In this document: one piece after another, positions 16,209-23,984 of the stretch | Numbering within the stretch: position 1 is the stretch's first letter | Layout: the number at the start of each line of letters is the position of its first letter | Assembly: GCA_902618175.1 (NCBI GenBank) | Contig: CACMZN010000023.1 | Span: forward strand, 1-34,249 | Length of the DNA stretch: 34,249 nucleotides | Direction: 5' to 3' | From: an uncultured Verrucomicrobiota bacterium | GTDB lineage: Bacteria > Verrucomicrobiota > Verrucomicrobiia > Opitutales > Seribacteraceae | Position numbers and translations under genes: made by a program | Notes under the pieces: model-generated | Databases searched by the model: none | What the model was told of the DNA's origin: nothing | What the model saw: only the letters and a program-made list of their open reading frames with translations

Positions 16209-17051
16209 CTAGGTTAAAATACTGGTTAGCCCAATTCCCAAGGCCTTGGCTTTGGCAAGAACCTGAGGCTTGTCCAGAAGCAGAACCGAGCCGGATTCCA
16301 AAGCAACGTTACCGATGCCCGCCTTCTTCATCTCCTGCAGAGTGTGCAGGCCAAGGACCGGAACATCGAAACGAGTGTCCTGCTGGGGTTTGCTCACTTT
16401 GACGAAAAGGCAATTTTTTGCTCCAAATTCGCCGGCTCTTGCGATCATCGAATTGGTGCCCTCAAAAGCTTCGATAGCGAGCACGGTTCCTTCACTGACC
16501 ACAGCTCCCTGGCCCACATCCAATCGGGCATTTTCCTGGGCGATTTCGATCCCATGCTTAAGGTGTTTGGGTTCGATCTTCTCCTTGCCTTGGAGGAGCA
16601 TGCCTTCCTCCGCCAAATCCTCATCCATGAAGATTCGTGCATCCAAGAGGTGGACGCCTGCTTTTTCAATTTCCGCACCAATTGCCCCAAAAATGGTTTC
16701 CGCGTTCTTGCGCTCCAGTCCGGCCAGCATACGGATGGCCTTGAGATCAGGATGAAGACCCCGGAAAAGCTTCCCCGGCGTGACTTGGCCCGCCATCACT
16801 GCGTAGCCGACTCCAAGCTTTTTCAATTCCTTGAGCAGTTTCCCAACCTGACCGACTTTAACGGCGGAGCGTTCGCTCGTGGGAAAGGATTTGACCAGTT
16901 CGGGTGCAGTCTCTCCACCGAGTTCAATCAAGCGAAGGGAAATGCCTGCTTTTCTTGCTCTCGCAGCGAGTAACTGAGGATAAATCCCCTGACCGGCGAT
17001 AAGGGCCAGCGTTTTGCTGGAATCAAAGTCATCGGGCAGGAAACGGGACAT
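16209..17051 (-). CDS. lpxI: UDP-2,3-diacylglucosamine pyrophosphatase LpxI
   Basis: Hydrolyses UDP-2,3-diacylglucosamine to lipid X, the fourth step of lipid A synthesis, taking the place of LpxH. The 280-residue product has the N-terminal block LALIAGQGIYPQLLA, the central AVMAGQVTPGKLF, and the C-terminal catalytic-domain blocks LDVGQGAVVSEGTVLAIEAF, GTNSMIARAG and VALESGSVLLLDK. These define LpxI (formerly DUF1009). The ATG at 17051, 14 bases after the leuS stop, is preferred; a TTG at 17081 would overlap leuS. It probably shares a transcript with leuS. Together with hldD it shows that the cell makes LPS. Base composition is richer in G+C than in most neighbours. Confidence 0.93.
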   Translation of the reverse strand: MSRFLPDDFDSSKTLALIAGQGIYPQLLAARARKAGISLRLIELGGETAPELVKSFPTSERSAVKVGQVGKLLKELKKLGVGYAVMAGQVTPGKLFRGLHPDLKAIRMLAGLERKNAETIFGAIGAEIEKAGVHLLDARIFMDEDLAEEGMLLQGKEKIEPKHLKHGIEIAQENARLDVGQGAVVSEGTVLAIEAFEGTNSMIARAGEFGAKNCLFVKVSKPQQDTRFDVPVLGLHTLQEMKKAGIGNVALESGSVLLLDKPQVLAKAKALGIGLTSILT

Positions 17052-17064
17052 CAGGGCAGGATTT

Positions 17065-19638
17065 TTAGCCTTTGACGGCAAGATTCACCAGTTTGCCGGG
17101 CACATAGATTTCCTTAACGATTTCCTTACCTTCGAGAAAGGCTTGTACCTTGGGGTCAGCTTTGGCGGTCGCCAGAATCGAATCCTTCTCCGCATTTCTT
17201 GGAAATTGAGCTTGGCCCCGCAATTTTCCGTTCACTTGAAAGACAATGGTGATTTCCTCGCTGACCAAAAGCTCCTTGCGAGCCTGGGGCCAGGGATGAT
17301 TGGCAACGGATGGTTTTCCTCCCAATTGTTCCCAAAGTTCCTCGGCGAGGTGAGGGGCGAAGGGAGCGAGGAGTTGGATTAGGGATCGGGCAGTCTCACG
17401 AGCGTAGCTTTCCGACTTTTGCAAATGATTGATCAGGATCATCATTTGCGAAATACCCACATTGAAGCGCAGGTCCTCAATGGCCTCGGTGACTTTAAGA
17501 ATGGTTTCATGCAGAAGACGCAGGGTTTCCTTATTGGTTTCCTCGCCATCTTGGTGTTTACTCACGAGTAGGCATTCCCGGTGAACCTTTCGAAGAAAGC
17601 GATGGACCCCTTCGATCCCTTTTTCGCTCCATGGCTTGACAGCCTCCAGAGGGCCAAGGAACATTTCGAAGAGGCGGAGTGAATCGGCACCATACGCATC
17701 GATGACGACATCCGGATTGACCACGTTACCCACACTTTTGGACATCTTGTTTCCATCCTCTCCGAGAATTAACCCCTGGTGAAAGAGCTTCTTATAGGGT
17801 TCGGGATGAGCGAGTACGCCTTCGTCATGAAGGAATCGATGCCAGAATCGGGCATAAAGCAAATGAAGCACCGCGTGCTCCGCTCCGCCGATGTAAAAGT
17901 CCGGTCCGCCCCAATAGGCTTCCTTTTTTGGATCAACCGGACTTTCCGAGTTTTTTGGATCAAGGTAGCGGAGGTGATACCAACAGGAACCGGCCCATTG
18001 GGGCATGGTGTTGGTCTCTCGGGTGGCGTATACCCAGTTTTCGCCGGCAGGTTTTGGTTCGGTGCGTGAAATCGATTTTCCGGATTCGAGATCAAACCAA
18101 ATTTCGAGCCAATCCGTAATTGTGGCCAGGGGGCTCTCGCCGGTGCCTGCAGGTTGGTAGTTTTCGATCTCGGGCAGTTTAAGAGGCAGTTCGGAAGAGG
18201 GGAGAGGCAGGGCATAGAGGGTGGACCCATCCTGTTCGGAGGTGACGGGGTTAGTTGGAAGAAGGTTGCGGAGGATACCCTCTGACACCTGTGCCTTTTC
18301 AAAATCCTCCAAAGAAACCCAAACCAAGGGGATCGGTTCGCCCCAGTAGCGTTGGCGGGAGAAGATCCAGTCCCTGAGCTTGTAATTGACCGCTCCCTTG
18401 CCTTGTCCCTGGGATTCGAGTTTGCTGATGATCTCGGCTTTGCACAGTTCTGCATCCATTCCGTCGTACTCACTGGAGTTGACCATGACTCCAGGACCGG
18501 AATAGGGAAGTTTGGCTTTTTCCTCATCGCCATCCGCTCGAGCGATCACCCGCTGAATCGGAATGCTGAACTTTTCCGCGAATTCAAAATCCCGCTCGTC
18601 ATGAGCGGGGACAGCCATGATCGCTCCGGTGCCGTAGCTGATGAGGACATAATCGGCCACCCAAACTGGAATTTTTTCTCCGTTCACCGGATTGAGGCAG
18701 TAACTTCCGGTAAACACGCCGGATTTGTCTTTGGCGAGATCGGTACGGTCCAAATCACTCTTTTTCGCGGCTGCGTCGATGTAAGCTTTCACTTCGTCGG
18801 CTTTCTCGGAAACAACCAATTTTGAGATCAGAGGGTGTTCTGGGGCCACCACCATATAGGTTGCTCCAAATAGGGTATCCGGTCGGGTTGTGTAGACTTC
18901 AAGCTTTTCGTCTTTTCCCACGATGACGAACTGAATTTCAGCCCCTTTGGACCGTCCGATCCATGCCTTCTGTTGGCGCTTGGTGGAATCGGGCCAATCC
19001 AAATTGTCCAAGCCCGCAAGGAGCTTATCCGCATAGGCGGTAATCTTCAGAACCACTTGTCGTAGGTTCTTTCGTTCCACTGGGTGCCCGCCGACTTCGG
19101 ACATTCCGTCGACCACCTCTTCGTTGGCCAAAACCGCCCGGAGGTTCGGACACCACCAAACCGGTTTTTTGTCCACATAAGCGAGGCCTCTCTGGAAGAG
19201 TTTGAGGAAGATCCACTGGGTCCATTGGTAATAATGGGGGTCGGTGGTGTTAATTTCCCGATCCCAATCGATGGCAAAACCAATGCTTTTGATCTGCCGG
19301 CGAAAGTTGTCGATGTTCGCTTGGGTGGTTTCGGACGGATGGGTTCCAGTCTTGATGGCATATTGCTCGGCGGGGAGACCAAAGGCATCCCAACCCATAG
19401 GATGTAAAACATTAAACCCGCAGGCTTTTTTGTAACGGGCTAAAATATCGGAGGCAACATAGCCTTCGGGATGTCCTATATGCAAACCGGCTCCGGAAGG
19501 GTAGGGAAACATATCCAAAGCATAATACTTGGTCTTTGCACACTCATCGTCAGCTCGGAAAGTCTTTTCATTTTCCCAAAATTCCTGCCATTTCCGTTCA
19601 ATGGTGGAAAACATGTATCCCTGTTCCTTAAGAGCCAT
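17065..19638 (-). CDS. leuS: leucyl-tRNA synthetase
   Basis: Charges tRNA-Leu with leucine and edits mischarged tRNA. The 857-residue protein is full length: HIGH motif in SGAGLHIGHPEGY (about residue 55), CP1 editing domain with the threonine-rich TTRPDTLFGATY, KMSKS in GNKMSKSVGN (about 630), an anticodon-binding domain, and a C-terminal domain ending in LVNLAVKG. The ATG at 19638 has no Shine-Dalgarno sequence and no T-box or leader structure is visible in the 131 bp separating it from the channel gene. Coding sequence is noticeably richer in G+C than the flanking genes, which leaves long false frames open on both strands inside it. Confidence 0.97.
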   Translation of the reverse strand: MALKEQGYMFSTIERKWQEFWENEKTFRADDECAKTKYYALDMFPYPSGAGLHIGHPEGYVASDILARYKKACGFNVLHPMGWDAFGLPAEQYAIKTGTHPSETTQANIDNFRRQIKSIGFAIDWDREINTTDPHYYQWTQWIFLKLFQRGLAYVDKKPVWWCPNLRAVLANEEVVDGMSEVGGHPVERKNLRQVVLKITAYADKLLAGLDNLDWPDSTKRQQKAWIGRSKGAEIQFVIVGKDEKLEVYTTRPDTLFGATYMVVAPEHPLISKLVVSEKADEVKAYIDAAAKKSDLDRTDLAKDKSGVFTGSYCLNPVNGEKIPVWVADYVLISYGTGAIMAVPAHDERDFEFAEKFSIPIQRVIARADGDEEKAKLPYSGPGVMVNSSEYDGMDAELCKAEIISKLESQGQGKGAVNYKLRDWIFSRQRYWGEPIPLVWVSLEDFEKAQVSEGILRNLLPTNPVTSEQDGSTLYALPLPSSELPLKLPEIENYQPAGTGESPLATITDWLEIWFDLESGKSISRTEPKPAGENWVYATRETNTMPQWAGSCWYHLRYLDPKNSESPVDPKKEAYWGGPDFYIGGAEHAVLHLLYARFWHRFLHDEGVLAHPEPYKKLFHQGLILGEDGNKMSKSVGNVVNPDVVIDAYGADSLRLFEMFLGPLEAVKPWSEKGIEGVHRFLRKVHRECLLVSKHQDGEETNKETLRLLHETILKVTEAIEDLRFNVGISQMMILINHLQKSESYARETARSLIQLLAPFAPHLAEELWEQLGGKPSVANHPWPQARKELLVSEEITIVFQVNGKLRGQAQFPRNAEKDSILATAKADPKVQAFLEGKEIVKEIYVPGKLVNLAVKG

Positions 19639-19769
19639 TCTAGTTGATAATGAAATTTTTGTGACACCTTGGCAAAAGCAAATGGACTAAATTCAGGATG
19701 GATAAGAAGAACAAAAGGCTGATCACCAGAGTACTTATTCCAAGAATAAAAAGTTGTATGAGAGGAAAA

Positions 19770-20690
19770 TTAATGTTTTTCGATCATTTTCTTGATTACT
19801 TTCATTTCCTCCGTAATTTCATGCATTCGTTTGTGAAGATCGTCGATACCATCGCGAATGGGCTCTTCCTTTTGTTGGCGTCTTTGTATTTCTTGCCGTA
19901 TCGACAGTTCTTCCTTTGATTCATCCATGCTGTTCATTATAACCCCGATGACCAAGTTAAGTACGATCATGGTACCGATGAGGACAAAACTTACGAAGAA
20001 AATTGAAGCGCCCAAGGGGGATGCGGAGGAATTCGGATTCCAATTGCTTAAGTCCTCGGAAGTGTAGCCATAGGCATTTGAGCCATACATGTTGATGTAC
20101 ATGACGTCCGTCCAATCCTCTAAGGTAACTACCCGAAACAGTGAAAGGATGGAAATTTGCAAATTTCTAAAGTGAATCGGATCGTTCTCTCCATAAAGAA
20201 AGACTGCCATAGTGCCATAAACGTAAAAGAGTAGAAAAAGCAAGATGCTCACATAAAACATGGAAGGAAGGCTTTTTAGCAGGCAACTTACCAAGACCTG
20301 AAGTTTTGGAATGGCGGTCACCAATTTTAGGACTCGAAGGATTCTTGCTAAACGAAGCACGGGTAGGAATGTGCCTCCCAATGAAAGAAAAGGTTCCAGC
20401 AGACATGCAGCCACAATGGTGAAATCAAAGACATTCCATGGATTCTTGAAGTAATTGAGGGGTCGATTTCCTTCAGCGAGAATCTTTATCAATGCCTCAA
20501 CTGCGAAGACAGTTAGAATAATCCTATCCAGAAGAGTTAGGATACCTACATTCTGTAGGGAGAAATCCTTGTAGGTTTGGGCTCCAACCACAATGCCCGC
20601 CAATAAAATAGTGACGATGATTGTATTTTGAAAAAGAGAGCTTTGGCAGATCTGGGAACAACTTATCGCTAATGAATTCTTTTTTTCCAT
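19770..20690 (-). CDS. voltage-gated cation channel, BacNaV type
   Basis: A 306-residue one-repeat (six-helix) ion channel that should work as a homotetramer in the inner membrane. S1-S4 span about 20-135; S4 carries four gating charges three residues apart (R113, R116, R119, K122 in VLRLARILRVLK). The pore loop is SLFRVVTLEDWTDVMYI, with the selectivity filter T189-LEDWTD-195, and S6 follows (about 228-253, NLVIGVIMNSM). The C-terminus (about 256-304) is a charged likely coiled coil, as in NaChBac. The filter differs from the sodium-selective TLESWSM by two aspartates, the change that makes engineered NavAb calcium selective. About 25 residues rich in N, S and Y separate the filter from S6. 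Confidence 0.9.
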   Translation of the reverse strand: MEKKNSLAISCSQICQSSLFQNTIIVTILLAGIVVGAQTYKDFSLQNVGILTLLDRIILTVFAVEALIKILAEGNRPLNYFKNPWNVFDFTIVAACLLEPFLSLGGTFLPVLRLARILRVLKLVTAIPKLQVLVSCLLKSLPSMFYVSILLFLLFYVYGTMAVFLYGENDPIHFRNLQISILSLFRVVTLEDWTDVMYINMYGSNAYGYTSEDLSNWNPNSSASPLGASIFFVSFVLIGTMIVLNLVIGVIMNSMDESKEELSIRQEIQRRQQKEEPIRDGIDDLHKRMHEITEEMKVIKKMIEKH

Positions 20691-21053
20691 ATGAAAATTT
20701 TAAACTTTTGATGACCTAAGCAGATAATCCAGTAACAATCTATCCTGTGAATAAGATTCTAAGTCCATAGATCAAGATTCTTGTCACTACCGATCACAAA
20801 AAAACCTAACCAGAGAGGCAATATTTTTAAATGATTATACTGAAAGAATGAAGACTGACTTTCGGGAAAAGCAGGTTATTTAACATGTAACGATCTATTT
20901 TAGATAAGGAGTTCTTTACGATCTCTTCACTTTGGACTCAACTAGAGAAACTGTATTGAGAACAAGTCTTCATGCATTGAATCGAAGTGTAAAGGTTTTG
21001 ATTTGCTCTTTTAATTCTTGATAGGATTTCAATCAAATGATCATGATAGCCGA
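20691..21053. other. divergent intergenic region between channel and sulfatase genes
   Basis: About 360 bp of AT-rich DNA between divergently transcribed genes, so it should carry both promoters. I see no RNA gene, no protein-like frame and no convincing -35/-10 pair. An in-frame TTG at 21018 would extend the sulfatase by 12 polar residues ahead of its signal peptide and was not used. Confidence 0.5.
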
Positions 21054-22439
21054 ATGAAATTCCAGACTTTATGTCACCTCATTAATTTTGTTCTGCTCAT
21101 TATCGCTAATGCTAAAGTGTCAACACCCAACCTTATCCTCATCTTTGCAGACGATCAAGGTTACGGTGATCTCAGTTGTTTTGGCTCTACTAAAATCAAG
21201 ACTCCCAACATTGACAGAATAGCCGAAAAAGGTAGAAAATTTACCAATTTTATGGTGGCATCTCCCGTTTGCACTCCTTCCCGTGCAGCACTTTTGACGG
21301 GGTGCTATCCCAAGAGAGTGGGTATGCATAAACATGTTTTGTTTCCTGGTTCGACAAAAGGACTGAATCCCAGCGAACATACGCTTGCTGATCACTTTAA
21401 GGCTATGAATTATGCAACCGCGTGTTTTGGCAAATGGCACTTAGGTCATCATAAAGAAGTACTTCCTACTGCCAACGGATTTGACACATATTACGGCATT
21501 CCGTACTCCAACGACATGAACCATCCGGACAACAAAGGAAAGCCGAAAGGCGGTCCGGAGGGTATGGATTTGCTCTGGAAGGACCCCGAATCAACTTTAA
21601 CGAAGTGGAGAACCCCTCTCGTACTTGATGAGGAGATAATCGAATTGCCAGTGGATCAGAGAACAATCACCAGACGATGTACTCAAAAAACAATCGATTT
21701 TATCAAAGAAAACAAAGATTCCCCCTTCTTTATTTATTTGCCGCATTCAATGCCACACATTCCCTTATATGTTCCAGATGAAATACGCGATCCAAATCCA
21801 ATGAATGCCTATGTAAACACTATTCAACATATAGATTCGGAAGTGGGCAGAATACTCCAAACTTTGGACGAACTCAACCTTACTTCAAATACTTTCATTA
21901 TTTATACCACCGACAACGGACCTTGGTTGGGATTTCGTCATCATGGTGGATCCGCAGGTTCTTTAAGAGACGGCAAGGGCACCACATTCGAAGGTGGACA
22001 GCGGGTTCCTTGCGTAATGAGTGGACCCGGTATTCCTCCTGGCACGATATGCGATGAACTCATGAGTTCAATTGATCTACTGCCAACCTTTGCTGCAATT
22101 ACAGGTAAGCCTCTCCCCCAAAAAGTAAAAATAGATGGTTTGGATGCAACAGCCCTTTTGATGGGTAATGGAAACCCACCGCGCAATGAATTTCTGTACT
22201 ACACCTCCCGGGGAGAGTTGGAAGGGATTCGACAAGGAAAATGGAAATTGCTTGTGAAGAAACAAAAAAAATCAAAGGAGAAATATGAGGTAATGCTTTT
22301 TGACTTGCTTGAGGATTTGTCTGAAAAAAACAACCTCTCCATACAAAATCCTAAGTTGGTTGAACGGTTGTCTTTCAGAATGAAAGAGATTGATGCGGAA
22401 ATCGAGCAGAACAGCAGGTTGCCTTGGCTGAAAAACTAA
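21054..22439 (+). CDS. type I sulfatase, arylsulfatase A-like
   Basis: Hydrolyses sulfate esters, probably on a polysaccharide, outside the cytoplasm. The ATG at 21054 starts a signal peptide (MKFQTLCHLINFVLLIIANA). The 461-residue protein then has the metal-binding FADDQGYGD (D33, D34), the activation motif C73-TPSR with AALLTG, FGKWHLG, YTTDNGP and GGQRVPCVMSGPG. The C-x-P-S-R cysteine must be converted to formylglycine for activity; a candidate modifying enzyme lies at 30054-31154. The substrate cannot be read from the sequence. It stands alone on the plus strand and converges with sufS. Confidence 0.92.
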   Translation: MKFQTLCHLINFVLLIIANAKVSTPNLILIFADDQGYGDLSCFGSTKIKTPNIDRIAEKGRKFTNFMVASPVCTPSRAALLTGCYPKRVGMHKHVLFPGSTKGLNPSEHTLADHFKAMNYATACFGKWHLGHHKEVLPTANGFDTYYGIPYSNDMNHPDNKGKPKGGPEGMDLLWKDPESTLTKWRTPLVLDEEIIELPVDQRTITRRCTQKTIDFIKENKDSPFFIYLPHSMPHIPLYVPDEIRDPNPMNAYVNTIQHIDSEVGRILQTLDELNLTSNTFIIYTTDNGPWLGFRHHGGSAGSLRDGKGTTFEGGQRVPCVMSGPGIPPGTICDELMSSIDLLPTFAAITGKPLPQKVKIDGLDATALLMGNGNPPRNEFLYYTSRGELEGIRQGKWKLLVKKQKKSKEKYEVMLFDLLEDLSEKNNLSIQNPKLVERLSFRMKEIDAEIEQNSRLPWLKN

Positions 22440-22469
22440 GAACGGTCTAGTTTATCTTTTCGGGGAGTG

Positions 22470-23684
22470 CTATCGGAGAATGGAGACGGCTTTTTTAACC
22501 GCCAAGACAAACCTCTCCGCTTCCTGAGGTGTGTTGTATAATGCAAACGATGCTCTAGCCGTAGCCTCAACGCCCAGTTTTTCCATCAGTGGTTGGCAGC
22601 AATGATGACCCGTACGAATGGCAATTCCCTCAGCATCTAAGATGGAAGCTAAGTCGAGTGGATGAATTCCTTCTATGGTAAACGAAAGTACTGCAGCTTT
22701 GTCTTTAGTGATGCCATGTTCGACAAAGCCTGTTATTTCGGAAAGACCATTTTGAGCAATTCGCAAAAGTGATTCCTCATGCAATCTAAGTTGACCCATA
22801 TCTATCTCATCAAGAAAATCAATAGCTGCACCTAGACCAATTGAACCTGCTACGTTTGGAGTTCCCGCTTCAAATCTTTGAGGAACTGGAGCAAAGGTAG
22901 TTCCAGAAAAACTAACTTGGTCGATCATATCGCCTCCGCCTTGGTAAGGAGGGATGGTCTCAAGAAGTTCTTTTTTACCATAGAGAACACCAATTCCCAT
23001 GGGCCCAAATACCTTATGTCCAGAAAAAGCAAAAAAATCGCAATTAAGATCCTTTAGATCAGACCTTTCATGAGCAACACTTTGCGCACCATCTACAACT
23101 ACATAGGTTCCATTTTGATGTGCTTCAGAGACAATGTCCTTAATTGGATTCACCGTACCTAAGGTGTTGGAAATGGAACACAATGAAAGTATTTTTACCC
23201 GTTCCTCACGCAAAAGTTTATCTAAGGCTTCTCTATTCAGTGATCCGTCTGGCAGTGTGGTAACAACTTTGATTGATGACCCAATCTGCTCGCAAAGAAG
23301 TTGCCAAGGTACGATATTTGCATGATGTTCCATTTCTGTAAGAATCACCACATCGTTTTTGGCTAGAATGGTGCGTCCAAAACTTTGAGCCACCAAATTC
23401 AAAGATTCCGTGGCACCTCGGGTGAAAATGATTTCATCTTCACTGACGGACAAAAACTCAGCAATGGTCCGTCTCGCCTTAAGGTATTTTCTTTCCGATT
23501 CTTCAGCCAATTCATAAACCCCCCGATGAACATTTGAATTTGAATTCCTGTAATAATCAGCAATGCATCTTATGACCGCTTCTGGTTTTTGGGATGAAGC
23601 AGCATTATCAAGATACGCGATTGGTTTACCGCGGTTGAGTTTGTTCAAAATAGGGAAAGAAGATCTGATTTTTTCGGTGTTCAC
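22470..23684 (-). CDS. sufS: SufS-type cysteine desulfurase
   Basis: A PLP enzyme that takes sulfur from cysteine for iron-sulfur cluster assembly. The 404-residue length and motifs fit the group II SufS type: the PLP lysine in FSGHKVFGPMGIG (about 224), VDGAQSVAH, PPYQGGGDMI, RFEAGTPNVAG, and the catalytic cysteine loop RTGHHCCQPLM (about 361-362, with two adjacent cysteines). The start is a GTG at 23684. No other suf gene is nearby, so it is a solitary copy here. A 14-bp perfect palindrome lies about 135 bp upstream of the start and could be a regulatory site. Confidence 0.93.
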   Translation of the reverse strand: MNTEKIRSSFPILNKLNRGKPIAYLDNAASSQKPEAVIRCIADYYRNSNSNVHRGVYELAEESERKYLKARRTIAEFLSVSEDEIIFTRGATESLNLVAQSFGRTILAKNDVVILTEMEHHANIVPWQLLCEQIGSSIKVVTTLPDGSLNREALDKLLREERVKILSLCSISNTLGTVNPIKDIVSEAHQNGTYVVVDGAQSVAHERSDLKDLNCDFFAFSGHKVFGPMGIGVLYGKKELLETIPPYQGGGDMIDQVSFSGTTFAPVPQRFEAGTPNVAGSIGLGAAIDFLDEIDMGQLRLHEESLLRIAQNGLSEITGFVEHGITKDKAAVLSFTIEGIHPLDLASILDAEGIAIRTGHHCCQPLMEKLGVEATARASFALYNTPQEAERFVLAVKKAVSILR

Positions 23685-23984
23685 ATTTTAGGAAAGTAGT
23701 TTCGAGTACAAGTACATATGAAAAATATATTTGCCTGTGAATGATGAGGCAATTTAAACCCTAAAAATAGGGATTGAATCCTTATGAGTGACGTCTGATC
23801 ACCAATTACTTTTGAGACACATGCATATGCATGATTTCAATGAAATGTTTGAAAATGCTAAAGACTTGTTTTAACAATAATTTGTGCCACAGGGGACCAA
23901 AAATTATGCTTCTTGTATAATGGAAACCTTATTAAGTAGAAAGAAATCCTGCGTTAGACCAATGGGACCCAAATCGCTTTCAGT
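23685..23984. other. 300-bp gap with palindromes
   Basis: AT-rich, without a protein-like frame. It should hold the sufS promoter. Two inverted repeats are visible: a 14-bp palindrome at 23820-23833, and CCCTA-AAAA-TAGGG at 23759-23772. Neither has a T-run typical of a terminator. Confidence 0.5.
23820..23833. repeat. 14-bp perfect palindrome CATGCATATGCATG
   Basis: A self-complementary 14-mer without a spacer in the gap upstream of sufS. It could be the site of a dimeric DNA-binding protein. Its function is unknown. Confidence 0.4.

Noticed and set aside
16344-16973. 209-codon plus-strand frame inside lpxI
   Set aside because: Antisense to a clearly conserved gene; the peptide shows no motif and the frame is open only because of the GC-rich composition.
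17769-18533. 254-codon minus-strand frame inside leuS in another frame
   Set aside because: The leuS frame has all synthetase motifs through this region; the other product is rich in P, R, S and N with no domain.
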